Shown in pieces: positions 16,839 to 27,181 of a stretch of 64,000 nt of DNA. How positions within the stretch are numbered: position 1 is the stretch's first letter; every line of letters begins with the position of its first letter. The position numbers and the translations under genes are program-made. The DNA comes from an uncultured Bacteroidales bacterium. Its GTDB lineage: Bacteria; Bacteroidota; Bacteroidia; Bacteroidales; Bacteroidaceae. The notes under the pieces were generated by a model. The model did no database searches and was not told where the DNA came from. It saw only the letters and a program-made list of their open reading frames with translations. The stretch spans positions 234,011 through 298,010 of the forward strand of contig CACXKA010000006.1 in assembly GCA_902768125.1 (NCBI GenBank), read 5' to 3'.

Positions 16839-17879
16839 ATGAACAACGTTTTTGTATATTGTGAACTTGAAGGCAACAAGGTTGCTGATGTAAGTTTGGA
16901 ACTTTGCACCAAGGGTCGCAAACTCGCCAACCAGCTTGGTGTACAGTTGGAAGCCGTTCTCGTGGGTTACAACCTCGACGGCGTTGAGAAGCAAGTGATT
17001 CCCTATGGTGTTGACAAGGTACACATCTTCGATGCTGAGGGACTCTTCCCTTATACTTCACTTCCCCACACTTCTGCAGTGGTGAACCTCTTCAAGGAGG
17101 AGAAACCTCAGATTTGCCTGTTGGGTGCCACAGTGATTGGCCGTGACCTCGGTCCTCGCGTGTCTTCTGCACTCCACTCTGGTCTGACAGCTGACTGCAC
17201 CCAGTTGGAGATTGGTTCTTTCGACATGAAGGTGAAGGATGCTGAGGGCAACATGGTGGACAAGCACTATGAAGACCAGCTCTATCAGATTCGTCCTGCA
17301 TTCGGTGGTTCCATCATCGCCACCATCGTCAACCCAGAGCATCGCCCACAGATGGCAACCGTTCGTGACGGTGTGATGAAGAAGGAAATCCTCGACGAGA
17401 ACTACAAGGGCGAAGTGGTGAAGCACGACGTAGCCAAGTACATTCCAACCACTGACTATGTGGTGAAGGTGCTCGACCGTCATGTGGAGAAGGCAAAGCA
17501 CAACCTCAAGGGTGCTCCTATCATCGTGGCTGGTGGCTACGGCGTAGGTGGTCCTGAAGGCTTCAACCTCCTCTTCGAATTGGCTAAGGAGTTGCATGCA
17601 GAAGTAGGTGCCAGCCGTGCTGCTGTCGATGCGGGTTGGATTGACCACGATCGTCAGATTGGTCAGACAGGTACGACTGTGCGTCCTAAGGTGTACATCG
17701 CATGCGGTATCTCTGGTGCCATCCAGCACGTGGCTGGTATGAAGGATTCTGGTATCATCATTTCCATCAACAATGACCCACAGGCTCCTATCAACCAGAT
17801 TGCCGACTACATCATCAACGGCACCATCGAAGAAGTTGTTCCAAAACTCATCAAGTACTATAAAAAGAACTCGAAATAA
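16839..17879 (+). CDS. etfA: electron transfer flavoprotein, alpha subunit
   Basis: Protein of 346 residues. The N-terminal domain carries [19 protein letters not shown], and the C-terminal FAD-binding domain has [43 protein letters not shown] and the end [18 protein letters not shown]. These are the signature blocks of EtfA. Its stop codon shares one base with the start of the acyl-CoA dehydrogenase (TAATG), which implies coupled translation. Whether this pair is of the electron-bifurcating kind cannot be told without modelling the second flavin site. Confidence 0.95.
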   Translation: MNNVFVYCELEGNKVADVSLELCTKGRKLANQLGVQLEAVLVGYNLDGVEKQVIPYGVDKVHIFDAEGLFPYTSLPHTSAVVNLFKEEKPQICLLGATVIGRDLGPRVSSALHSGLTADCTQLEIGSFDMKVKDAEGNMVDKHYEDQLYQIRPAFGGSIIATIVNPEHRPQMATVRDGVMKKEILDENYKGEVVKHDVAKYIPTTDYVVKVLDRHVEKAKHNLKGAPIIVAGGYGVGGPEGFNLLFELAKELHAEVGASRAAVDAGWIDHDRQIGQTGTTVRPKVYIACGISGAIQHVAGMKDSGIIISINNDPQAPINQIADYIINGTIEEVVPKLIKYYKKNSK

Positions 17880-19588
17880 TGGCAAATTCCTATACAGACG
17901 TTCCTGAGATTAAATTCCACATGGAACACCCTTTGATGAAACGCATCGTTGAGTTGAAGGAGAGAAATTACGCTGACCACGGTCAGTATGACTATGCACC
18001 CAAAGACTACGAGGATGCACAGGAGAACTACGACAGCCTGCTCGAAATCACAGGCGACATCAACGCCAACATCATCGGTCCTAACTCTGAGGACGTGGAT
18101 GCTGAGGGTCCTCACTGCGAGAATGGTCGTGTGCGCTATGCTAGCAAGACCTATGAGAACCTCGACGCCACTATCAAGGCTGGTCTCTGCGGTATGACAA
18201 TGCCACGTCGTTACGGCGGTCTCAACCTGCCTAACGTGGTTTACACAGCTGCCAACGAAATCATCGCTGAAGGTGATGCAGGTTTCGAAAATATCTGGTC
18301 ACTCCAGGATTGTATCGAGACACTCTATGAGTTCGGCGACGAGGATCAGCGCAAGCGTTACATTCCACGTGTTTGTGCAGGCGAGACAATGTCAATGGAC
18401 TTGACGGAGCCTGATGCAGGTTCTGACCTCCAGAGCGTGATGCTCAAGGCCACCTTCGACGAGAAGGAGAACTGCTGGCGCCTGAATGGTGTGAAGCGTT
18501 TCATCACCAATGGTGACGCTGACATCCACCTCGTGTTGGCACGTTCAGTGGAAGGCACTCGCGATGGTCGTGGTCTTTCTATGTTCATCTACGACAAGCG
18601 CAACGGTGGTGTGAACGTGCGCCGTATCGAGAACAAGCTCGGTATCCACGGAAGCCCAACTTGCGAGTTGGTTTACAAGAATGCCAAGGCAGAACTTTGT
18701 GGTTCTGAGAAGCTTGGTCTGATCAAGTACGTGATGGGTCTGATGAACGGTGCTCGTCTGGGTATCGCATCTCAGTCAGTAGGTGCAGAACAGGCCGCTT
18801 ACGAAGAGGCTATCAACTACGCTCGCGACCGCAAGCAGTTCGGCAAGGAGATCATCCATTTCCCAGCTGTTTATGATATGATTGCCCGCATCAAGGCAAA
18901 GCTCGATGCTGGTCGTTCACTCCTTTACATGACTGCCCGTTATGTAGATATCTACAAGGCACTTGACGACATCAGCAAGGAGCGCAAGCTCACTCCAGAG
19001 GAGCGTGACGAGTTCAAGAAGTACAGCAAGCTTGCTGACGCCTTCACCCCACTGGCGAAGGGTATGAACTCTGAGTTTGCCAATGAGAGTGCTTACGACT
19101 CTATCCAGGTGCACGGAGGTTCAGGCTTCATGCTCGAGTATAAGTGCCAGCGTGTTTATCGTGATGCTCGCATCATGTCTATCTACGAAGGTACCACCCA
19201 GCTCCAGACAGTTGCTGCTATCCGCTACATCACTTCTGGCTTCTATGCTGGTGTCATCAAGGACTTCGAGGCAGAACCAGTGGCAGCTGAATACGCAGCA
19301 TACGCAGAGCGCATCAAGGCAATGGCTGAGAAGCTCGCTGCTTGCATCGACAAGGCAAAGGAACCTGGCAACCAGGACTTCCTCGACCTCTGCGCTCGCA
19401 AGCTCTACGAGATGACAGCTTACGTCATCATGTGCCACCTGCTCCTCCAGGACACCCAGCGTGCACCAGAACTCTTCGGCAAGTCTCTCGTAGTCTTCAT
19501 GAACTACGCTGAGAGCGAAGTGGCTAAGCACAGCAACTACATCCAGAAGCTGGATGTTGACCAGTTGGCAAGCTACGTGCAGGAATAA
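17879..19588 (+). CDS. acyl-CoA dehydrogenase with C-terminal extension
   Basis: FAD enzyme of 569 residues that oxidises (or, run backwards, reduces) the alpha-beta bond of an acyl-CoA. The middle domain has MSMDLTEPDAGSDLQ and GVKRFITNGD; the C-terminal helical domain has the ARDRKQFG segment, QVHGGSGFMLEY, and IYEGTTQLQ with the likely catalytic Glu. It is longer than the common 380-residue enzymes because of an N-terminal extension of about 60 residues and a C-terminal helical domain after residue 450. Directly after etfBA, it is the probable electron donor or acceptor of that pair. Substrate chain length cannot be read from the sequence. Confidence 0.92.
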   Translation: MANSYTDVPEIKFHMEHPLMKRIVELKERNYADHGQYDYAPKDYEDAQENYDSLLEITGDINANIIGPNSEDVDAEGPHCENGRVRYASKTYENLDATIKAGLCGMTMPRRYGGLNLPNVVYTAANEIIAEGDAGFENIWSLQDCIETLYEFGDEDQRKRYIPRVCAGETMSMDLTEPDAGSDLQSVMLKATFDEKENCWRLNGVKRFITNGDADIHLVLARSVEGTRDGRGLSMFIYDKRNGGVNVRRIENKLGIHGSPTCELVYKNAKAELCGSEKLGLIKYVMGLMNGARLGIASQSVGAEQAAYEEAINYARDRKQFGKEIIHFPAVYDMIARIKAKLDAGRSLLYMTARYVDIYKALDDISKERKLTPEERDEFKKYSKLADAFTPLAKGMNSEFANESAYDSIQVHGGSGFMLEYKCQRVYRDARIMSIYEGTTQLQTVAAIRYITSGFYAGVIKDFEAEPVAAEYAAYAERIKAMAEKLAACIDKAKEPGNQDFLDLCARKLYEMTAYVIMCHLLLQDTQRAPELFGKSLVVFMNYAESEVAKHSNYIQKLDVDQLASYVQE

Positions 19589-19610
19589 TACATCATCTCC
19601 ATAAATGAAA

Positions 19611-19648
19611 GAGGGTCGCCTACGAAATCGTAAGCGACCTTCTTTTTT
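19611..19648 (+). terminator. terminator of the etf operon
   Basis: GGTCGC (19614-19619) pairs with GCGACC (19634-19639), with an inner TACGA/TCGTA stem, followed by TTCTTTTTT. Confidence 0.9.
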
Positions 19649-19678
19649 GTCATCGTGGAGGAATACTCCACTTTTTGA

Positions 19679-22600
19679 TTATTTTACCAGCACTTGCTTG
19701 CCACCGATGAGATAAACGCCCTTGGTGAGTGACTCCATCGTGAAGCCTCCAACGCCAAGCGTGCCAAGATAGCGGCCATCGATGCTATACACCTGGCCAT
19801 CCTGTGGGAGCGATTGCTGGTCAGCAGGAACAACCTCAATACCCGTCATCGTGTTGTCAAAGGAAATAGCCTTAGGAATAACAACCTCGGTATTTCCCAC
19901 CGCATCTGTTGCCAAGACATAGAAGCTATAGCTTGCACCATCTGCTACTTCAGCAGGATAGAGTACACGACGTGGGAATTGTCCCTCGTAGATGTAATCA
20001 CCACCATTCTTCGAAGCAAAGAGCTGATAGCTCTCCACACCTGATGCTGCATCCTTGGACTCACAAGCCACAGCAATACCATTTCGACTGGTATCGTACC
20101 ACACATTAGCCATCGTGGTGACAGGAGCCTTCACGTCAAGCGTGTTGACAAACTCATTGGTTTCAATTGGGAAATTCTTGTCGAAGATGATGGTAGCCTT
20201 GTTCTTTATCTTCGTACCATCAGCAAGTCCAGGCTTCAAGTCAACAGAGAAAGTCACATAACCTTCACCTTCTGGTGCGTTAACGTTTGGTGGCAACTCA
20301 ATACCTTCGATGTCCCAAGAGAGTTTGTTACCCTCACGTTTCATCTTCCAATTGTAACCTACACCATCATGGCTGGTCTCACCAAACTTCACCGTACTTA
20401 CGTCGAACACGTTCTCATCCAGTTCGTCGCTGACTCGCACACGATAAGCAGCATCGCCAGCCTCAGCCTTGTTCTCAAACAGGATTGTATAAGTCACCGT
20501 TTGAGTCTCACCGATGTAGTGCTCATCACCAATACCAGCAGGACCGACCATTTCATTAGGATCCCAAGAACCCACCACATCATTGATGGCACGCTTACCA
20601 TCCTTCACCTCAACTTCATCATCCTTGATATAACCCAAGTCTTTGTAGATCCAGTACCACAGACGGCGACGGAGGTTCGGTACGATATTAGCCATCATAT
20701 CCAACACACCACCCACCTTATTAATGGCAGGACCAATCACAGGAACAGCATTGATGGCCTTCTTGCATGCAGTCTTCACAACCGATTTCGCTGTATAGGC
20801 AGCCACACCTGGTTGTTGTTCATAGAACTGCTCGCGTGTCTGGCCATAGAACTTACGCAATTGCTCTTGTTCACGGTCATTCAGTTTGACAGCCTCACCA
20901 ACGTGCTTCGAATAAATATCATCAATGCCCAATTGATCCTCGGCGATATCAACAGCGCAGGCAACAAGGAAACTGATAACACAAGCCGTGGTGATAGGTT
21001 CAATGCGACGCTGCCTACCCATTTCATCCGTTGTCACGAGTTCGCCATCACGGAATGGAGCATAAGCAATGTCACCCGTACCCTCAGTGATCATTGTGAA
21101 AGTGTAAGTTTGCCAAGGAGCAAGACTTGGAATATCGAACAAGGCGAAGTTTTCACAACCATCACGAGGAATCAGGATGCTGTCGGCAGGAATATAAGTG
21201 GTACCTCTGTCACCTGGCATCTCGAAACCAATAAGGGTGATGTTGTCAGTGTATGTCACAGCAAGGAATGCAGGAACAGTAGGCATGTCACTCATATTCG
21301 AAATGGTGATAGGATTGTAGCAAGGCACACCTTTTCTTACACTATTTCGTCCTCCTACCATCAGACGAAGACCTTCAGTACCAGCAGCCAGCAGAGGACT
21401 CTTGCTTTCTGCTTCCTCTTCAGGTTCACCCAATGTGATAGTGTATCCACCACAGCCGCTGTAACGTGGAACCTTCAAGAAGAAGTGTGTTCCATCCGCA
21501 TTGTTCTGATAAGAGGTGGTGATGCGGCTACGCTCTATACGGTCACCCTTCACCCATGAAAGTTTGGGGCTACCATCATCATTGTAGCTGCTGCCATCCC
21601 ACTTATACCAATCTGCCACACCCAAGATAAGGCTCTTAGTTGTGTCGGGAACAATCGTCACATCAATAACATCCTTATTGAAAGAACCTAAGTCATACCA
21701 ATCTTCTGCATTGGTGGAATTGTGATAATCGAAGCCTAAGGTTGTATAGACAGTCTTGCCATTCTCCAGCATCAACGCCTTAGCAGAAGTTGTATTGTCA
21801 AGCGCTCCACGATAATAAGGATTCTTGTTGAATTGATAGGTCAATTGATAACCGCCATAACCATTATAACGATTCAGCTTCAGATAATAAATACCAGCAG
21901 CAGCGTTAGGAACCGAGAATACAATCGTCGTATCCTTATTATAGCCGTCCATATCCTTCTGAGCGCGCCATACCACATCAGAGCCATCTGCCTTCAGAGG
22001 GTACAGTTCCAATTGGCCCAAACGTAAGGTCACGTCGCTGGTAACACCAAACACCAGTTCACCATCGGCCTCCGTTTCAATCTTAAACCAATCAGCCACA
22101 TTCGTTGAGTTGAGGTAATCATAGCCCAAACGACCTGGTTGATTGGAACCATTAGCCAATTCAACGGCCTTGTCCCATGTGTCGTTATCCAAGGTCTCGT
22201 TACCATGAGGGTTAGGCGTAAACTCATACTTCAGCAGGTAGCCACCATAACCATTATAACGATTCAGTTTCAGGTAATAAGTGCCTGGTGAGGCATTAGG
22301 AACTGTAAACACAATCGTCGTATCCTTATTATAGCCGTCCATATCCTTCTGAGTGCGCCAGGACACATCAGATTCATCTGCCTTCAGAGGGTACAGTTCC
22401 AATTGGCCCAGACGCAAGGTGGTTTCAGATGTGGTGCTGAAAGAGAGAGCGCCTTCATCCTCTATGACAATCTTATACCAATCCACCACATCCGTCGAGT
22501 TGTGATAGTCATAGCCTAAACGTCCTTCTGCAGTTGTGCGGTTTTCTATAAATGTCGCATTTTTCCAATCGTTGTTGGCTGGCTCTGAATCTGCTTTCTT

Positions 22601-23779
22601 ATTGTTTGCATTGAATGTGTATCGTAGTGTATATGTACCATAACCATTATAGCGGTTCAACTTGATATAATATGTACCTGGCGAGGCATTAGGAACTGTA
22701 AACACAACCGTCGTGTCCTTCTCATAGCCGTCCATATCCTTCTGAGTGCGCCAAACCACATCAGAGCCATCAGCCTTCAGAGGGTACAGTTCCAATTGAC
22801 CCAGACGCAAGGTGGTTTCTGTGGATGTGCTGAAAGTGAGAGAACCCTCATCCTCCACCACAATCTTATACCAATCAACCACATCAGTTGAATTGTGGAA
22901 ATCATAACCCAACTGACCCGTGATAGCTGGTCCCGATTTCAAATCAAGAGCTTGAGACCATTCATTATTTGGTTCTGGGTCTGCAGCTTCACTGTGACTG
23001 GTGAAATAATAAGTCAGCAAATAACTTCCATAACCATTATAACGGTTCATTTTCACATAATAAGTACCAGCAGACACATTGGGTACTTCAAACACAACGG
23101 TTGTGTCCTTATTATAACCGTCCATATCTTTCTGGGTGCGCCAATCCACACCAGAACCGTCGGATCTCATTGGGTAGAGTTCCAGAGTCGCCAGACGAAG
23201 TGTTATATCGCTCTTTGTCTGGAACGTCAGCTTTCCATCGGCAGGCACGACAATCTTATACCAATCAACCACATCAGTTGAGTTGTAGTATTCATAGCCC
23301 AGATGACCTGATTGTGCAACTGCATCCTGCAACAATGATCCTTCCGACCATTCATTGTTCGGCTCTGGATCTGTTTTCAAAAGTGGTGCCACGAATGCAT
23401 ATGAGATTTGGAAAGTACCGTTCATCTTGTCTGAACGAGGAGCTCCTGTTACTTTTATTTTATAGACACCTTTGGAGAGGTTGCTACAGGTAAGCGAAGC
23501 AATACCATCATCCTCAACAGCTTGTGTGCGCCATTTATTCTCGCCATTGACCACATAATGAATCTCTACTGTATTGAGATTCATGTTCGAGCCTTCTCGC
23601 ACGACAATCTGCGCTTCACCATCCTCTTCCAGATTAATGGTGTACCAAGCTTCGTGTACTTTACTTGACACCGAACCTGTTTTGGTGGTGCCACTCTCAA
23701 AGAACTGAGCCAACATTCCTAACGGAATCGAAAGCATCAGTAACAATGTCATAACTAGTCTTCTTGTTTTCATAAGCAT
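19679..23779 (-). CDS. giant secreted repeat protein with C-terminal sorting-type tail
   Basis: Protein of 1366 residues with an N-terminal signal peptide ending near 25 (GMLAQ). A lone beta domain (26-130) is followed by four nearly identical units of about 130 residues (from about 159, 289, 419 and 549) and a fifth, divergent one (from about 679). Each has LGYDYHNSTDVVDWYKI, LRLGQLELYPLKADGSDV, RTQKDMDGYNKDTT and LNRYNGYGGY and resembles the pre-peptidase C-terminal (PPC) fold. Later parts include a helical stretch and a DUF11-like segment GSWDPNEMVGP. The tail (VYSIDGRYLG ... GVYLIGGKQVLVK) looks like a T9SS type A sorting domain. No enzyme motif was seen; adhesion or matrix roles are possible. 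Confidence 0.8.
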   Translation of the reverse strand: MLMKTRRLVMTLLLMLSIPLGMLAQFFESGTTKTGSVSSKVHEAWYTINLEEDGEAQIVVREGSNMNLNTVEIHYVVNGENKWRTQAVEDDGIASLTCSNLSKGVYKIKVTGAPRSDKMNGTFQISYAFVAPLLKTDPEPNNEWSEGSLLQDAVAQSGHLGYEYYNSTDVVDWYKIVVPADGKLTFQTKSDITLRLATLELYPMRSDGSGVDWRTQKDMDGYNKDTTVVFEVPNVSAGTYYVKMNRYNGYGSYLLTYYFTSHSEAADPEPNNEWSQALDLKSGPAITGQLGYDFHNSTDVVDWYKIVVEDEGSLTFSTSTETTLRLGQLELYPLKADGSDVVWRTQKDMDGYEKDTTVVFTVPNASPGTYYIKLNRYNGYGTYTLRYTFNANNKKADSEPANNDWKNATFIENRTTAEGRLGYDYHNSTDVVDWYKIVIEDEGALSFSTTSETTLRLGQLELYPLKADESDVSWRTQKDMDGYNKDTTIVFTVPNASPGTYYLKLNRYNGYGGYLLKYEFTPNPHGNETLDNDTWDKAVELANGSNQPGRLGYDYLNSTNVADWFKIETEADGELVFGVTSDVTLRLGQLELYPLKADGSDVVWRAQKDMDGYNKDTTIVFSVPNAAAGIYYLKLNRYNGYGGYQLTYQFNKNPYYRGALDNTTSAKALMLENGKTVYTTLGFDYHNSTNAEDWYDLGSFNKDVIDVTIVPDTTKSLILGVADWYKWDGSSYNDDGSPKLSWVKGDRIERSRITTSYQNNADGTHFFLKVPRYSGCGGYTITLGEPEEEAESKSPLLAAGTEGLRLMVGGRNSVRKGVPCYNPITISNMSDMPTVPAFLAVTYTDNITLIGFEMPGDRGTTYIPADSILIPRDGCENFALFDIPSLAPWQTYTFTMITEGTGDIAYAPFRDGELVTTDEMGRQRRIEPITTACVISFLVACAVDIAEDQLGIDDIYSKHVGEAVKLNDREQEQLRKFYGQTREQFYEQQPGVAAYTAKSVVKTACKKAINAVPVIGPAINKVGGVLDMMANIVPNLRRRLWYWIYKDLGYIKDDEVEVKDGKRAINDVVGSWDPNEMVGPAGIGDEHYIGETQTVTYTILFENKAEAGDAAYRVRVSDELDENVFDVSTVKFGETSHDGVGYNWKMKREGNKLSWDIEGIELPPNVNAPEGEGYVTFSVDLKPGLADGTKIKNKATIIFDKNFPIETNEFVNTLDVKAPVTTMANVWYDTSRNGIAVACESKDAASGVESYQLFASKNGGDYIYEGQFPRRVLYPAEVADGASYSFYVLATDAVGNTEVVIPKAISFDNTMTGIEVVPADQQSLPQDGQVYSIDGRYLGTLGVGGFTMESLTKGVYLIGGKQVLVK

Positions 23780-23995
23780 ACAAAGATTTTAGCATAGGTA
23801 ATAAATGATTATAAAAAAGAGTGTTAAAGATTTTAGTCGCAAATATACTATTTATTCATCTGACTGCAGTGTCAAATTCACAGAATTTTGTACCAAATTC
23901 ACAAAAAGAGCACAATCTACTAAGTTTTCCTCTCTTTTAACCAGTCTTTGTAAAAAAGGCACACTTTCGTGCACCTTATACATATAAGAAAGAGA

Positions 23996-24664
23996 TTATA
24001 TTAATATCCTTCTCAGCTTTTTCTCTTCCACATCAGGTAGAATAGTCTGAAGATGGGCAAGCATCCGTTGGAAGGATTCCTCAGGAGAACGAGAACAACG
24101 GCAAGCGTCTGTTCCGTACAGTTGCTCAGGGGTGGTGAGGAGTGACCAACCCCATCCATAGTTGTGTCCATGTTTATCGACGGGATAAACGAAGTCTTCC
24201 GTCACGATGTGGCACCCCATCTGAAGACGGGTCACGTAGCCATCAAACTTGCTGCGCATCTTAGGACCCGTAAAACCACATAGTGAACGTAACTGACGCG
24301 TAATGAGACTACCATGTTCTTGCAAGGTGGCAAGTATCACATCTTCTATAGTGCCAGCCTCAGGAACTGGGTGCTGACTGCGACGGTAGTTGCAAAGGTC
24401 TGCCCACCATTCACGACTAATAAAACCAGCCTTCTTATTGAAGAATTTGCCATACACACAATTTCCTTCCGTCACGACAGGACCTTTCCACTTCCACAAA
24501 GGCCAATCCCAGCCTCCATCGGGAAAGGTCACATAACGGCAATCTTCTGCCACCATCTCCTCGGCAGAGAAGCCCACGATGCCGCTATCGAGCAATGGGA
24601 GAAACCCGATTTGCTGGATACGCTCAATGAGTTGGGCAGCATTGTAGATTTCGGAGGAGTTCAT
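23996..24664 (-). CDS. AlkZ-related winged-helix family protein
   Basis: Protein of 222 residues when started at the ATG at 24664, four bases after the MBOAT stop; the longer frame to 24781 adds a serine-rich stretch that only mirrors the upstream gene. The features are an N-terminal helix, WDWPLWKWKGPVV, CVYGKFFNKKAGFIS, a helix-turn-helix-like part (LQEHGSLITRQLRSLCGF) and FDGYVTRLQMGCHIVTEDF. This pattern recalls the uncharacterised Bacteroidales proteins annotated as AlkZ-related. A DNA-repair function is not shown here. It ends the minus-strand operon that begins with the HD phosphodiesterase. Confidence 0.6.
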   Translation of the reverse strand: MNSSEIYNAAQLIERIQQIGFLPLLDSGIVGFSAEEMVAEDCRYVTFPDGGWDWPLWKWKGPVVTEGNCVYGKFFNKKAGFISREWWADLCNYRRSQHPVPEAGTIEDVILATLQEHGSLITRQLRSLCGFTGPKMRSKFDGYVTRLQMGCHIVTEDFVYPVDKHGHNYGWGWSLLTTPEQLYGTDACRCSRSPEESFQRMLAHLQTILPDVEEKKLRRILI

Positions 24665-24668
24665 GGGG

Positions 24669-26237
24669 TCAGAACTGGAAGTAGATGAATGGTTGAACGT
24701 CGGAAGACTTGATCTGGATGACGATAAAAGCCACGATGACGATGAGAAGTGCTTTGACGAGAAGAGGGCATCGAGTGACATAGGTCTTCACCTTTTCGGA
24801 GAGGAACTCTGGCATGAAATGCAGCACATAACCCAGCAGCATCAGCAGGGCAACCGCCTTGTAGGAGGTACACCACTGAAGGAAAATCTGCGGTTCAAAC
24901 TTGAAGAAAATTTGATGGAACACCTGTTCGGCAATGCCAAAAGAAGGAGCACGGAAGAGCACCCACAAGGCTGCAACGAGGTGGAAGGTGATGAGACCTC
25001 CCACGAAGACAACGAACCAGTTCTTCGAAGGGTTGGGGTCTTTCTTGCTGGGCAAATACGTGAGCGGACTAAGTACCGCACAGAGGGAGTTCCACATCTT
25101 GTCGAGACAGAGGAGAAGTCCATGAATGCCACCCCAGAGGATGAAGTTGAGGGATGCTCCGTGCCAGAGACCACCCAGCAGCATCGTCATCAGAAGGTTG
25201 AAATATTGGCGCAACTTGCCGTGACGGTTACCACCGAGGGAGATATAGAGATAATCCTTGAGCCATGAGGAGAGACTGATGTGCCAACGACGCCAGAACT
25301 CGGTGATGGAGGCAGACTTGTAAGGACTGTCGAAGTTCTTGGGAAATTGGAATCCGAGCAAGAGAGCTATACCAATCGCCATATCGGAATAGCCCGAGAA
25401 GTCGCAATAGATCTGTAGTGTATAGCCATAGACGGCAAAGAGGTTCTCTATACCGCTGTAAAGGTCGGGCTGGTCAAAGATACGTTCCACGAAGTTGATG
25501 GAGATATAATCGCTGATGATAGCCTTTTTGAAAAGACCTGCTATAATAAGAAAGATACCTGTGCCCAGCATCTGGTCGGACACGAAGAGCGGACGACGTA
25601 TCTGAGGAATGAAGTCGCGAGCACGAACGATAGGTCCTGCCACAAGTTGAGGGAAGAAACTCACATAGAAGGCATAGTCGAGCAGTCGGTCGAGAGGCTT
25701 GATATTACCTCTATACACATCAATAGTATAGCTCAACGACTGGAAGGTGAAGAACGAAATGCCCACAGGCAAGAAAATATCACGATGTTGCCAAGTGACG
25801 CCCAAGAGATAGGAGCCGCTGATGGTTGAAGGCACTTGGATACCACAATCTGACAACAGGGTGCAGATGGTCTCGCCCAGGAAATTGGTGTATTTGAAGA
25901 ACACGAGCAAGCCAAGGTCAAGCACCAAGGAAAGAACTACGAGCGTCTTTGCCATGCCTCCCCTTTCCTTTACGCCTGCAATCGCCTTGGCGATGAAATA
26001 GTCGGAGGTGGTCACCAATGCCAAAAGCCAGAAGAAAAGACCACTGGACTTGTAGTAGAAGTAATAAGAAAAAAGAGTGACGAAGAGGATACGCAGAGTG
26101 TCCGCCTTCCCCAATAGATTATAGATGAGTGTGAACCCCAGAAATAAGAACAGGAAGATGCCTGACGAGAAAATCATCGGAGAGTCGGGCAAATACTGAA
26201 GCTGTTCTAAGAGGCGTGAAAAGTCAATGTCAAACAT
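24669..26237 (-). CDS. MBOAT O-acyltransferase (AlgI-like)
   Basis: Integral membrane acyltransferase of 522 residues with about ten membrane helices. The family core is clear: SFFPQLVAGPIVRARDFIPQ, YGYTLQIYCDFSGYSDMAIG, FWRRWHISLSSWLKDYLYI and GGLWHGASLNF with the catalytic His. MBOAT enzymes of this type pass acetyl groups across the membrane to cell-surface polysaccharide or peptidoglycan. Two SGNH-fold proteins lie directly upstream in the same operon (gap 5 bases), which matches the AlgI/AlgX and PatA/PatB pairing. The acceptor polymer is not known. Confidence 0.92.
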   Translation of the reverse strand: MFDIDFSRLLEQLQYLPDSPMIFSSGIFLFLFLGFTLIYNLLGKADTLRILFVTLFSYYFYYKSSGLFFWLLALVTTSDYFIAKAIAGVKERGGMAKTLVVLSLVLDLGLLVFFKYTNFLGETICTLLSDCGIQVPSTISGSYLLGVTWQHRDIFLPVGISFFTFQSLSYTIDVYRGNIKPLDRLLDYAFYVSFFPQLVAGPIVRARDFIPQIRRPLFVSDQMLGTGIFLIIAGLFKKAIISDYISINFVERIFDQPDLYSGIENLFAVYGYTLQIYCDFSGYSDMAIGIALLLGFQFPKNFDSPYKSASITEFWRRWHISLSSWLKDYLYISLGGNRHGKLRQYFNLLMTMLLGGLWHGASLNFILWGGIHGLLLCLDKMWNSLCAVLSPLTYLPSKKDPNPSKNWFVVFVGGLITFHLVAALWVLFRAPSFGIAEQVFHQIFFKFEPQIFLQWCTSYKAVALLMLLGYVLHFMPEFLSEKVKTYVTRCPLLVKALLIVIVAFIVIQIKSSDVQPFIYFQF

Positions 26238-26242
26238 GTGTC

Positions 26243-27181
26243 CTAAAATCCTTTTACCGTTTTGTAAGGTTTCTGTTCCTTGGGTGTGGAGCCGTGCATC
26301 ATGCGTGTCTGGCTACCCGAGGTGGCTGTGCCTGTATAGGCTTTGTAGATGGCTTCACCCAGCAACTTTCCCTGCAAGGTGTAGCCCGTAGCGAGGTAGT
26401 GGATGCAGTCGGTGTTCATCAGTCCTGCATTTCGCCAGTTGGTGCAGGCAGAAGTGGTGCCACCAGCAATGGTGAAGATATCCCACACTGCCATGCGATG
26501 GCTGCGGCAGAAATTGACGATGCTGCGAGCCACATTGGCAGTATTCTGATTGGGCACCTTAGTGGTAGTGTAATGGGTGCGCTTACGACGTCCCGATCCC
26601 GTGGTGTAACTCCCTGTACGCTGAGAGATGAAACTGCCAGGAGGTGTGGTGAAAAGGAAACACACACCTGGACAACGCTCGCTGATGCGGTCGGTAAGAG
26701 TCTTCATCGTCTCGGCATGTGCCCTTTCATCGATGGTGTTGCCATGTGCCTCATTGGTACCAAAGGAAACGATGACCAAATCAGGACGTTCAGCCACCAC
26801 ACGATTAATCATATCCTGCTCATAGAATCGGCGTGCCCAAGCACCATTCATTCCATAATAGGTGAACTCCATCCTCGGGAAATACCTCTCCAACGTGCTT
26901 CCCAAGGCACGAGGCAAGATGTTACCCTTCACATGCGAGTCGCCTATCTGCATCACCTTGATGGTCTTGTGCTGGTGTATCTTCTTGAACACAGGAGCCA
27001 AGGTCTGCCCATCAATGAGTTCGTTGGTGCGGGTGTTGCGGAAGGTGGAAGGGAACGGCGTGGTCAGTGACTGAGCCATCGCTTCGCCTCCACCAAGTGA
27101 GACGAAGAACAATGCACAGAGCACCGAGAGGATGATATGTCGAACCCTAGCGTACACGATTATCGTAGTTGGTCTTACCAT
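26243..27181 (-). CDS. secreted SGNH/GDSL-fold esterase or acetyltransferase
   Basis: Protein of 312 residues with an N-terminal membrane or signal segment (HIILSVLCALFFVSL). The SGNH blocks are visible: MQIGDSHVKG (block I Ser), GMNGAW (Gly), FGTNEAHG (Asn) and DCIHYLATGY (Asp-x-x-His). It overlaps the end of the upstream SGNH gene by 35 bases; a GTG start 27 bases later is possible. With the following MBOAT gene it probably makes the periplasmic part of an O-acetylation system, as PatB or AlgX do. Confidence 0.85.
   Translation of the reverse strand: MVRPTTIIVYARVRHIILSVLCALFFVSLGGGEAMAQSLTTPFPSTFRNTRTNELIDGQTLAPVFKKIHQHKTIKVMQIGDSHVKGNILPRALGSTLERYFPRMEFTYYGMNGAWARRFYEQDMINRVVAERPDLVIVSFGTNEAHGNTIDERAHAETMKTLTDRISERCPGVCFLFTTPPGSFISQRTGSYTTGSGRRKRTHYTTTKVPNQNTANVARSIVNFCRSHRMAVWDIFTIAGGTTSACTNWRNAGLMNTDCIHYLATGYTLQGKLLGEAIYKAYTGTATSGSQTRMMHGSTPKEQKPYKTVKGF

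Noticed and set aside
20369-21559. Open frame of 396 codons on the plus strand
   Set aside because: It is the antisense shadow of the repetitive secreted-protein gene, with no signal, domain or promoter.
23996-24781. Long form of the AlkZ-related protein
   Set aside because: The extra 39 residues are serine-rich and overlap the MBOAT gene; the ATG at 24664 fits the operon spacing.
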